The notes under the pieces were generated by a model. That model was given only the letters and a program-made list of their open reading frames with translations. It searched no databases and was not told the DNA's origin. A DNA stretch of 64,000 nt, from NCBI GenBank assembly GCA_024734495.1, contig JALMQS010000278.1:806001-870000 (forward strand). The letters run 5' to 3'. This DNA is from Forficula auricularia (taxonomy: Eukaryota; Arthropoda; Insecta; Dermaptera; Forficulidae). The position numbers and the translations under genes are program-made. Positions 47,401-59,400 of the stretch are shown one piece after another. Each line of letters starts with the position of its first letter. The first letter of the stretch is position 1.

Positions 47401-50400
47401 ATATATATTTTAGAAAGAATTTCCAACTAACCTCTTAAAAGAACTTCAGCTTCTATCACTGCATCAATTGGTGGAGGCTCTATAGCTTTACTTAAAAATT
47501 GTCCTATGGAGCCTAAACGAAGCAATTTAATGCTAAGTGCCAATTCATGCAACGGAGTGCGAAACATTTCAGGAGTCATATGTTGATCGAGTTTAGCAAA
47601 TCGGGCCTTGAACAAATTTAATATTTTTTTAGAAAAATAAGCTTAATTAGTTTTAATATTGTAAGATAAAAAATAAATGTTTTGTCAACTATGATCGTAA
47701 AGATCAACTAGTTTTCTCAAAAAATAAAAAATAAATTTTTATTAAAAAATATAATAGGTAATTCCAATTCTCTAGAGCAGTGTTCTTCAACTTTTGTCAT
47801 TCCGCGGAACCCTTTTTTGAGATAATTTTTTATGGAACCCTTCGTTCATAGCACACCCAGATTTGATTTTTTTTTTTTTTTGAGGGGGGGGCTTATACAT
47901 ATTATGAATAACGTGCACCCCTGCCTTTGTTATAAAAACTTCATATAAGATATAAATTTGCATTTATTCAAACAAAAAGATAAATATTCCATATAAAATA
48001 TAAATGAGAATTTATAAAGGGAATTAATGACATGTTTTTGTGTGATTTTTTTATTTTTCACCAAAGTTTCGTCGACTTTGCCGAGTTCTTCAGGGTTGAA
48101 TTTGATATTTCTATGTGTAAAAATGGATAAGTAAAATGATTCCGTTCTATTGTTCTAAAAAGGTGTTTTCTGATTCTGTTTGTATTGTTTCTGAAATTGT
48201 TTGTATAATTATTGTATTATATGAATGAGCCAAATTTTTTGAATTTTTGAATTTGGCCATTGGTAAAGAAAAATAAGCTGACGTGTTCTGATGTGGCCAT
48301 CCACTTGACTTTACCATACAACCTGGCCCCTCACTTATATTTAATATTTAATAAAATTATTTATAATCATGTAGGGGGGTTAGTTTTTGCATTTTTAGAC
48401 TCCTGGGACCCACTGATTATGTATACAAAATTTGGTTGAGTTTGGTAAATGGCCAAGATTTTCATTTTTTGACGCCCCCCCCCCCCCCCTTTGGGAGGTT
48501 AGATTTTGCATTTTTAGACTTCTGGGGGTCAACTGATTATGTATACGAAATTTGGTTGAGTTTGCTCAAACGACCTAGATTTTTAATTTTTAACCCCCCT
48601 CGACCCCCCCTTAATTTTGGGTCGATATGCACCAAAATCTAATCAGCTCTTAATCTCAAAGACCAAAACTACGTGTGAAATTTGGTTTCGATATTCACAC
48701 TAGTTTTTGAGCTAGCTCGTCCACAAATTTGGTAACGCACAGACTAACTAAGATGACATTTTGACAAAACAATTATTATCTCGAAAAATATAATTTTTTC
48801 GATGTTCACTTATTAGAGCTTTTTTGTAGATTTAAATGCCATGGTTTCGCTCAATTTTTTCTACAAATTTTACTCGTCCGCGAGCCAAAAAAGGTTGAGA
48901 AACGCTGCTCTAGAGCAAAATATATTTATGTTTTGAAATAAATTAATAAGGTATAAAAAAGTGGTCAAGTGTATTTGAAAATCGCATACCGAGTGTTCTT
49001 TATGTACCTAATAAATATATATATGGAGAAATAATAGATTCTTATTTAAGAAGAATAATTATTGAGTATTTTTCTACTATCGGCAAAATTGATCAATCAA
49101 AAAATTTAATATTATAGTTATTTTTATTAAATATTAAAAAAGAAACTTTAAATATGAAATATTTATTATATATATATATAAAATATAATTTTGAAAAAAA
49201 AGTAACTGGATTCGAACTAATTCCCACACTTCTAATAGACTCACCCCATTCTCTCCCAACGTTTTGATTAGAATGTTGCTAAAGAAGAATACTTCAATTT
49301 TTTGATAATAGTAAAAAAGACGATCATAATACAAAATATTTGAGATATCAAAATCCTTTTAATTTGTAGTTCATAGCAGAGAATGGAATTTTTTGTAGTT
49401 TTTTCGTAATTTTATGTTATGAGGGTTAGAAATACCGCTAAGTACAAAAATCATGTACAAATGAGTACTTTGAAAATAAAAATATATTTGTTATTATATT
49501 TAAACACCTACCTATCTATGTATCACGTCAACTAAATTCCAAATATTATTTTTTCATGCTTTTGTTTAAAATACAAATTTTTCTTTATTTTTATAATTTA
49601 ATTAAATTTATATTTTATTTTTGTCTCCACAAAAAAAATCAACCCTCCTTAAAATAATCATACAATTTTTGGTTTTGCGGAAATTAATACATATAATTTG
49701 TAAGTTTATATCTTTTTAGTTTAGAACCTACAATGCTCTGACAGACGTTGTATCATCACTATTGGGTACCGTTTTACATTTATACGGAACTCTTAAAATG
49801 AATTTATAACATATTTATAATAATAATTATCTTTAGTTATATTTTTTATTAATTTTACTATTTAGAATACATGGAAAGCATTATGTTTTAGCTTTAGTGA
49901 AATCCAAAATACCTTAGAAAGTAGATGAAAGCAAAATCCAGGTCGAACACGACCAGCTCTACCCTTACGCTGTTCTAAATTGGTTCTCGAAGCCCACACT
50001 GTAGCATAATTTGTCATATTGTTATGAGAGGTAAAGAGTTTCATTTTAGCTTTGCAGCTATCAATGACATAAACAACATCATTAATGGTTAAAGATGTTT
50101 CCGCAATATTTGTTGATAAAATAATCTGAAAAATGTTCAACATAGTAATTAATTTTGTTCAAGAGAAAAGTAAGCTAGCTAGTGGGACATACTTTGGTAA
50201 CACCGGGCGGTACTGGATCAAAAACTCTTCTTTGATCCTCTCTAGGAAGTTGAGAATGCAGAGGAATGATACAGTAAGAGCTGCTTGCTAAAGAAAATGT
50301 AATAATTATATTAATATTTTAGAAATGAATTTTATTAAATTAATAAGTTCAATACTTACAGAAAACAGGATTATTTTGCAACTGTTTCATAAGAGCGAAA

Positions 50401-53400
50401 ATAAGATTCCATCCGGGAAGAAAAACGAGAACAGCTCCGGGGACTTTTAAGTCTTTAATATATTTTAGTAAGCCTTCAATAAGTTCAAAACTAACTTCTT
50501 TCTCACTCAATTGTGAAACGACATTTCTCGTTTTTATTGAATATTCATTAGATACTTGAGTATTAAAGTTTTCTTCTTCTTCAACACCAGCAGCCTCATC
50601 ATCTAATTTTTCTTTTGTCTTTTTCCTTGAATCCGTTGGAGGTATAAAGTCAATCAGTTGTACACAATCTTCAAGGAAATATTCTAAAAATAGATTTAAT
50701 TAAAGTTTTAGTAGAATTTGGATTTGAAAATAATTTAAAAGAGAAAAACATAGCCATTCTTTTAGATTAGATTACGTCATTACAGGCTAAAAAATTTTTT
50801 AAAGTAAAGAACATTTTTAAGTGTTGATGACACTGAGAATCAAATTATTAATTTAAAATGCATGGAATGTGAGGTTTCTATCAGGTGGTGACTTTAAGAA
50901 ATAATAATCTTGCATCATCTTACATCATTTTGACTTCAGAATTAAGGGTCGAAACATGAACAAAATAATATTTTTGTTCGGTCGCTACAGTTACATTTTC
51001 TAAATCTTATGGATGAACTAATAAGAAAAATTCCAAATCATGTAACTAACTACTAAGAGAACCTCAATGAAATAATTTCTTTATTAAGTTTATTGTAAAT
51101 TTAAATTATTGATAAATAATGATAAGATAGTTAATTGAAAAGTTTTTGTTTTGCCGAGAGTAGCAGAGTAGTTGATTCACAAAGAGAAACAAAGAGGTTG
51201 TCCTCTGCTTGATGCAAATAAACATACACAAATATATATCGAAATTATATATCTGTATATATATATTATTTATTTGTTTGAGACTATAGTTTCGAAGACT
51301 TGGTCTTCATCATCAGTCTTTTTTAATTATAAATATTATTTTTCATGGGGTCAATACCGGATGGATATTGAAAATTTGACCCCATGAAAAATAATATTTA
51401 TAATTAAAAAAGACTGATGATGAAGACCAAGTCTTCGAAACTATAGTCTCAAACAAATAAATAATATATATATATATAATTTCGATATATGTGTGTATTG
51501 ATAGAATTTTTCTTTAGGAGACGGACTGGTATAAATGTGTGTATGTTTATTTGCATCAAACAGAGGACAACCTCTTTGTTTCTCTTTATGAAGATAGTTG
51601 TTTCCAGTTATGAGTGTGATATCGTTAATAACATTTTTTAAAGTGAAACTTTTATGATAAGTTTCGGAATGGGAGAATAATATGGAGAGGATTAAAAGTT
51701 GAACACGATGGGGCGGATGTGATGTCGCATGCAAGGGCGGTGAGTAGGGGGGGGTTGCTCATCGAATTCGTGGTACCTTCAACTCCGACCCAATCTCTGA
51801 AATTCGTTCTTTTTTTTCACGATCCAAGTGTCCTCTGCGGACTATAGAACCTTTGGTAGCAATATTATTATAAAAAAAAGAAGTTGAGTTAACGTAAAAT
51901 AGCCACTGAGTCAAGACAAACTTACATGGAGCAGATAGTGATGCAGGAGTAATGTGGTCATTCCAAAAGAGGTCCGACACCAAACATGGATAATTTATCA
52001 TAAAATTCCAATGAGTTCGAAACATAGCATGGGGAATGCCAGTAAGGTTATTATCGACAAGCTTAGATATTAGATAACAAGATGAAGTGCCCGAATTAAA
52101 GATCAAATTAATTTACGAGATTCCCGATTTTCTCTAGATTAATCGAAAAAGCAAAGTATACGTGATTGCTTTATTGGATTCTTGAAGGCAGCACCATATT
52201 AATTTTAATTAAATGCATTTATTTACATTTAATATATAATATATTTTTTATTCAAAGTAGTAAAATAATAATTTTAAAATGACCATGTTACCGTCAATAA
52301 ATTATATAATATAAATAAATAATAAGTTGCTAATATACCTTGAACAGGGTGTGCTCTTCCTTCAATTTCAATGACAGGGCAGTCATTGAAATATTTGCTA
52401 AAAAGCGTAGTGTCAATGGTGGCTGACATAAGAATTAATCGAATTTCTGGATAGGTATGTATCATATCTCTTAACACAACCATAATAAAATCAGAATTCA
52501 CATCACGTTCATGAATTTCATCTACAATGACATGAGAAACTCCTCGCAAGCCGTTCTCGAGACGACGTAATAAAACACCAACAGTGCAGAAAAGAATACT
52601 TCCGTAGGGTCGAGGCAAGCACGACTCAAATCGAACGCTATAGCCAACAGATGATCCTATGTTTTCGCAACGTTCAACGGCGACACGATCGGCAACCGAT
52701 ACAGCAGAAATTCTACGAGGTTGGGTGATCACTATATTACAATAAGCACCTTGACCACTTTGTATATAGTCATCTAAAATATATTGACAGACCTAAAAGG
52801 AAATGTTCAATTAAATAATCTGTTATATTTGATAGATATTATGTTTTAGAGTATGTTTACTCACCTGAGTTGTTTTACCACAGCCAGTATTTCCTCGGAT
52901 TATTATTACTGGATTTTCATTAATTTCTGTCATGATTTTGGATTTCATAGCGTTGACAGGTAGCTTAGATCGTTCATTAATTGATTCCAAAAGAGCATGA
53001 TTATTCATCATATTCTCTCTTTGTTCTCGATGAAGATTTTCACTAATTTCATCTAAATTTTGAGTTGCCAAAGGCCCTTCATCAATATTACATCCAATCC
53101 AAGTGTTCCAATTTACTTGGGGGGGCGACCAGGAGACCACACCAGCCGCTTGTGGTTTAGAAGTAATAAAATCGTCAAGAACTTGGTCGGTCAAAAGAGA
53201 AACAGGCCCTTCGGGATTTTCAGGCTAAAAAAAAAACGAAAATCGTTAAAAACTAAATATTTTTATAATATTATTATACTAAAATTGAATCTAATAAATA
53301 AATTATTTTAGCATAAAAACTTGTGAGTGTATTTTTTAAACAGATTGGAGTAATTTGTGGAGACAGACTGATAAGTTAATTAAGTGGATATTGATGAGGC

Positions 53401-56400
53401 AGTCCAAAAAAGAAGATAATTTATACTATCTTTTCATTTTTTTATTCAAAAACCGACGTTTCGGAAGCTATTCCCTTTTTTAAATATTTCTTTGAGAATT
53501 TTACTTAGCTTTGATAGTAACACAGTGTTTGATAATTGGTCGATATAGCTGACTCAAACTTACTAAGAAAAAAAATGTATTTTCCCAAAGCTAAATAATA
53601 ACCATTATACATTAGGCTAATCAATCAATCAATCACCATGTTTACTTTTATATGCTAATCTAAGAATCGACGGAAATTCAAAATTACCTCGAGAAATGGC
53701 GAATAGCTTTGGAAAGCAGGGGTTTATGTTTGAGCCTACAGAAGACTGAATACATGCATTGCAACAGCCAAGCATCACCTACCATCGAAGGAAATTCCCT
53801 AAATAAGGACGAGGAATTCAAATACCTTAGATCCGTAGTCAACACTAGACAAACAAACACGGAGACATGGAGAACAGAATTAAGACTGGCTGGCACAAAT
53901 GGAGGTCGCTCTCTGGCGTTCTATGTGATTCGAAAATGTACCGTGTACAAACGAGGTGTAAGACCGGCCATGCTCTATGGGTCAGACGGATGGGTGAACC
54001 GCGACCTAAAATCTTGTACACCTACTTCCACTTTCATTTCCAAGTAGAAGACAATAGATTATCTAATGAATTCCAAAGTAATTCCAAAGACGGTGTACAC
54101 CTAATTCCAATCGCGGTTCACCCCTCGGGTCAGACTGTTGAGCGATGAGGAAATGTGATGAGCCAAAAAATGAATGTCAGAGAAATGAAAATTTTGCCCG
54201 GGCGAGAGGTGTTAATAAACGTGATAAAATCTGAAATGAATATATCCGAGGAACCTTCAAAGTCGCAGAAATACAGCATAAAATGAAAGAGAGTCGTTTG
54301 TGCCGGTACGGGCAGGTAATGCGCCGTAATGAAGACCATATAGACCATATAACCAGACAGGTGATAGCCATAGGCGAAGGTATAAGAGGCAGGGGACGCC
54401 CACCGTCTATCTGAATGCGAACCTTTTTTAAAGTCACGTTGACGCTTGACTTAACGCCAGAATTGTCGCAACAACGAAGAGTATCAAGAGGGCCGACCCA
54501 AATAGGGAAAAGGCCAGACCACCATCACTCAGCTCGACGAAGAAAGTGGAATGAGTTCAAACTTGCGCTTATTTTGATGAGCACTTTTATTATATTGACG
54601 ATCAACAAATAAATAAAAAAAATTAGTGCATTTCTTGTAATATGGAGATCTACATTTATACCAATAGCATTTACAAGAGGCCCCCCCTCCAACCCTCAAT
54701 CTAGCTAACTTTATTTTCTATCTTTGAAAACCTAAAAAAGGCAACATAAAATATTAGGAAATAATGAATTTATTATTTGAATTTTATCTTAATATTTTTA
54801 AAAGGGTTTATTTAAAAATGCTTTCAAGTTCGATTAATAGATGTAACCATTTTAAGATTTTGTCTTATTTGAATTTCGCGCCCCTTGGATGTTAGTTTAT
54901 ATGGTTATAATTATTAATTACAATAAATTTAAAATAATTAATGCTTTTTTAAAATACTCAATTCGTGCAAATATATGTGCTTCTTTGTTTAATACAAAAA
55001 TTATTTCAATATTTCAAGTAATAAATTTTTAAATCGTGTAAACACTCGGAAAGGAGGAAGAGTGAAATATTCTAGCAATTTTTATATATAGAACGATCTG
55101 AGTAGGTCAAATTAGTCCTTGTCTTGGGGAGCATAATGTCCAATGAACGTATAGTGAGGGCATTGATGCTGACAACCCATCAAAAATAAACCCCGCATCT
55201 CGATATAATATACTATTATATCGGGTTGCAATTTTTGGATAGCCCCTTTACTTTACAAGGGGCTCAACTAATATAAAAGATTTTTTTTTTTTTTTTTTTT
55301 AATGCAAGAAGGGGCACCAGTAAAATTGCAGCTCCTATGTATCTCGAAAGACCTTTGCATTATCAAAGAAAGTGGAAAGTTGATAAGTGAGAGGGTGGAG
55401 ACGTAGGTGTTTATGCACTCGGGTTTTGAAGGTTTGAAGATTATAATGGGGCTATATGCATGAAAGATGAAGCGATAGAATTTAAGAATATAGAAATTAA
55501 ATGATTTTTAATTATGATGACCATTTTTTTCCGAGGGCCAATCCGGGATATTGACCCCACCCCACCCAACACATTAACAATATTTTTATTTTTTTCAAAA
55601 AATATTAAATGAATAACTAAAATGAAACATGAAAATAGAGTAAAAAAATTATTTATAGCATAATAAGTAAATGTCTGGTGACTAAACATGCGCGTAGATG
55701 AGTGAATGCGTTCATATAGCCATGTTCGCAGAAACAATCGAATAAAATATTATAATATTCACATGATATGATGAATTATCTAATTCGGGACATATATTAA
55801 TACGGGACAGGGGGCTTTTTAATCCAGGACGAATGGTCACCCTATTCTTAATATATACACTATTTATAAGTATCCGGTGCCGGCGTAAGGACAACTGGCG
55901 CTCTAGGGTTTTTGTTTGGCGTCCCTAAATTTATTATTTAAGGCATATGCACTTTTGGGTTAATGTGTGTTATATACGTAAAAGGTAGTGTGAAAGGCAT
56001 TCTAACAAAATAATATTATTAATACCGTTCTATCATTTACATAAATATATAAAATTAAAATTCTTTTAAAAAAATTCCTTTTGTTTAGATATCAATTTAT
56101 TTATAAGTAATATCGGTTATTTAATGATTATAATTACACCTTTAAATTTATTTATTGAATTTCATTATACATACAGTGCTAGGCCGCCAAATTTTTAGGG
56201 GTGCCAAATTTCACCAATTCATTTTTATTTTTTGACAAAATAAAAAATAAATAATAAATGAAAAAATATAATCTATAAAATTATTTTTTGTATTAATTTT
56301 TTAAGAGAATTATAATAATTTCTACAATACACATGTAAAAATAAATTGATGATTGATTTGCATAATTTGTCTATACTCTATTACAATACGGATTCTTTTG

Positions 56401-59400
56401 ACTCTTCCTGTCTCTGTAACAACTGGCGAGAGAAGCTTCTCCAAGTTAAAATTAATTAACAACTTTCTTCGCACTATAATGTTATAAGAAAGGCTTGTTA
56501 ATTTAGCTAGAATTTCGATTGAGCACAAAATTGCTTATGAAATTGACGTGCAAGATATTGTAAAGCGTAATGCCAAAGTAAAATCTAGAAAAGTTAATAT
56601 TTAATTGAATGTAATATGTAATGGAAGAGGAAAGAAAAAATTAACACATATCCAAATATGGTGTAATTTATTGGAATCCTTCCTCCTTTCCTTTCAAACC
56701 GACGTTTCGGAGGATTCTTCCCTCCTTCAGGGTTTCAAGGGGACAATGAAGGAATCGAAAAAAATGCTTCCCCACCTCTCTCCACAGCAGTGTTTAAAAC
56801 TTTTTTCTTAGCAGAAGCATAGAAAAACAATTTTTTTTCCCTCCTTTTCTTAATTATATCTATATAAGGAAGAAAAAAGTTTTAAACACACTGCTGTGGA
56901 GAGAGGTGGGAAGCATTTTATTTTTTTCCTTCATTGACCCCTTGAAAAACACTGAAGAAGGAGGGAAGAATTCTCCGAAACGTCGGTTTGAAAGGAAAGG
57001 AGGAAGGATTCCAATAAATTACACCTTATTTTATGTGTTAATTTTTTTCCCCTGGGCTGCCTTCCATTATATTCAATTAAAAGTTCTACCAGTCCGTCTC
57101 TCTCAGAGAAAATTTCGTTGCAAATTAATTAACATTAAATATTAATTTGCAACGAAATTTTCTCTAGAGAGAGACGGACTGGTAGAACTTTTAATTGAAT
57201 ATAATGGAAGGCAGCCCAGGGAAAAAATTAACACATAAAATAAGGTGTAATTTATTGGAATCCTTCCTCCTTTCCTTTCAAAACCGACGTTTCGGAGAAT
57301 TCTTCCCTCCTTCTTCAGTGTTTTTCAAGGGGTCAATGAAGGAAAAAATAAAATGCTTCCCACTCTCTCCACAGCAGTGTGTTTAAAACTTTTTCTTCCT
57401 TATATAGATATAATTAAGAAAAGGAGGGAAAAAAATTGTTTTTCTATGCTTCTGCTAAGAAAAAAGTTTTAAACACTGCTGTGGAGAGAGAAGTTTTTCA
57501 TATTAAATTGATAAAAAACATTTAATAAAATTAGTTAAATTTCATTTTTTAAATTTTCCTCATTTTCATCAAATGTAATTAATTTCAAGTTTTTGGGCTT
57601 TTTTTATTTTTTATTGATTAAAAGATGAAAATATTGTTATTAATATGAGTATTTATCATTTTATTATTTTACAATTTAAAATGAAAAACAATTCAAGTTT
57701 ATTATATTTATTAGTAAAATTAATAGTGATGCGATAATTTTGCGCAGCAGTTTATATAGATGAAGGTACTTACAATAACAACAGGTCTCACATCAACAGC
57801 TTTCAACACATCATAAACTTGTGCTTCCAGTTCAGGCGAAACATTAACCGGGTAAGGTTTCATTTGTTCGCCTTCTTTATTCTTTTTCAGAGTTCCTGAA
57901 AATGCCTCAATAACTCCCAAATGAAAAAGTTGTCGCACAAGAGAGAGGGCACAGCTCTTAGAAGCAGTTTGTTTATTTGATCCAGTTTCTCTTCCAGTGA
58001 TAGCTAAAGTTCAAAATGAATTTATAAATAATGAATATTTATTTATTAAAAATTTATTTTAACTTACTTCGATTTAATTGTTTGATGAATATACTCAATT
58101 CAGCCACGAAACTCCTTTAAAAATGAAAAATATATAGTTAGATATTTTCTATCTAGTATTCAGTTACGAGTCGATTTATTTTAAATAATTAACTCACCTT
58201 TTAGTCAAATTTGAGCAGATGACTTTGCATTATCGGTAAAATCAGGCAAGATGAAGTAGGCAAAAATAAGATGTTTTGCTTACTCAATCTTTATGTTTTT
58301 CATTATTCAAAAGCATTTTTTTGAAATTAAAGAACAGTTTCTTTAATTTCAAAGAAATAACATCTCAGGCTTGATAAAGATATTGAAAATTGATTTATCT
58401 TGCTGGTAGTAGCAGCCTTGTTAATTTTTAAAAAGAAATCAATTAAGGGTGTCCTGTCCTTGATGCAAATAAAAATACACCTATTCACACACATATAACT
58501 CTAGTTAGTATAGTTCAGATGGTTTGTTCTTATGACTTTTTTACTAAAAATATTTTATTTGTTCTATTTATAGATGCACTAGTATTTGCTTGAAGGTAAA
58601 TGAATTTCTATTCATTCGGGTATTTGTGCCCATGAGAAAGAACAGTTAAAATATTTTTAATAGAAAAGACTGTAGATAACGATAAAGGGCAAGCCTTCAA
58701 ACTAGAGTATTCTAAGGGCCAGTTGTATGTCGGTTGGTAAACTCTTGTTAAACGTTGACAAAGGGTAAAACCTTAAAATTCACACTGTGCCCGGTGAGAT
58801 GGCCAATCAGATGAAAGTGCCTGTCATCTGATTGGCAATCCCAGCGGGCACAAGGTGAATTTTAAGGTTTTACCCTTTGTCAACGTTTAAAATGAGTTTA
58901 CCAACCGACATACAACTGGCCCTAACAAATAAAATTATATATCTATGCATTTATATATATACTATATAGATAGGTATATGTTTATTTGAATCAAGCAGCG
59001 GAAATCCTCATTGATTTCTTCTTAAAAGAGTATAAAAGATTTTAATTTATTAATCATGAAAGAATTTAATTCAAAATGATATTAAGATGAATATCAATTT
59101 CAAGCCTTAACTAAGTAACTGCTAACCGAATTGATGTATAATGTATCAAGTACATCAAAAGGTCAGCATCAATCAAATATCTCTATATATCACCTTGTGT
59201 CCAATTTCACAAAGTGATGGATATAAATAAACATTTTGCAAAGTCATCTGCACAATTTGGCTAGGAAAAAATAATTTTAAAATAATGAAAAAACAATACT
59301 ACTAATCTCTTTTTTGACTAAGCACCTTGTATGATCTGGTCCTACAGGAGTATACTTATAATCAGTTTGAATCCGGTGCATTTGCATAAATTGATGCAAT

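Noticed and set aside
53060..53311. 83-residue plus-strand ORF
   Set aside because: Antisense to a helicase exon and its intron.
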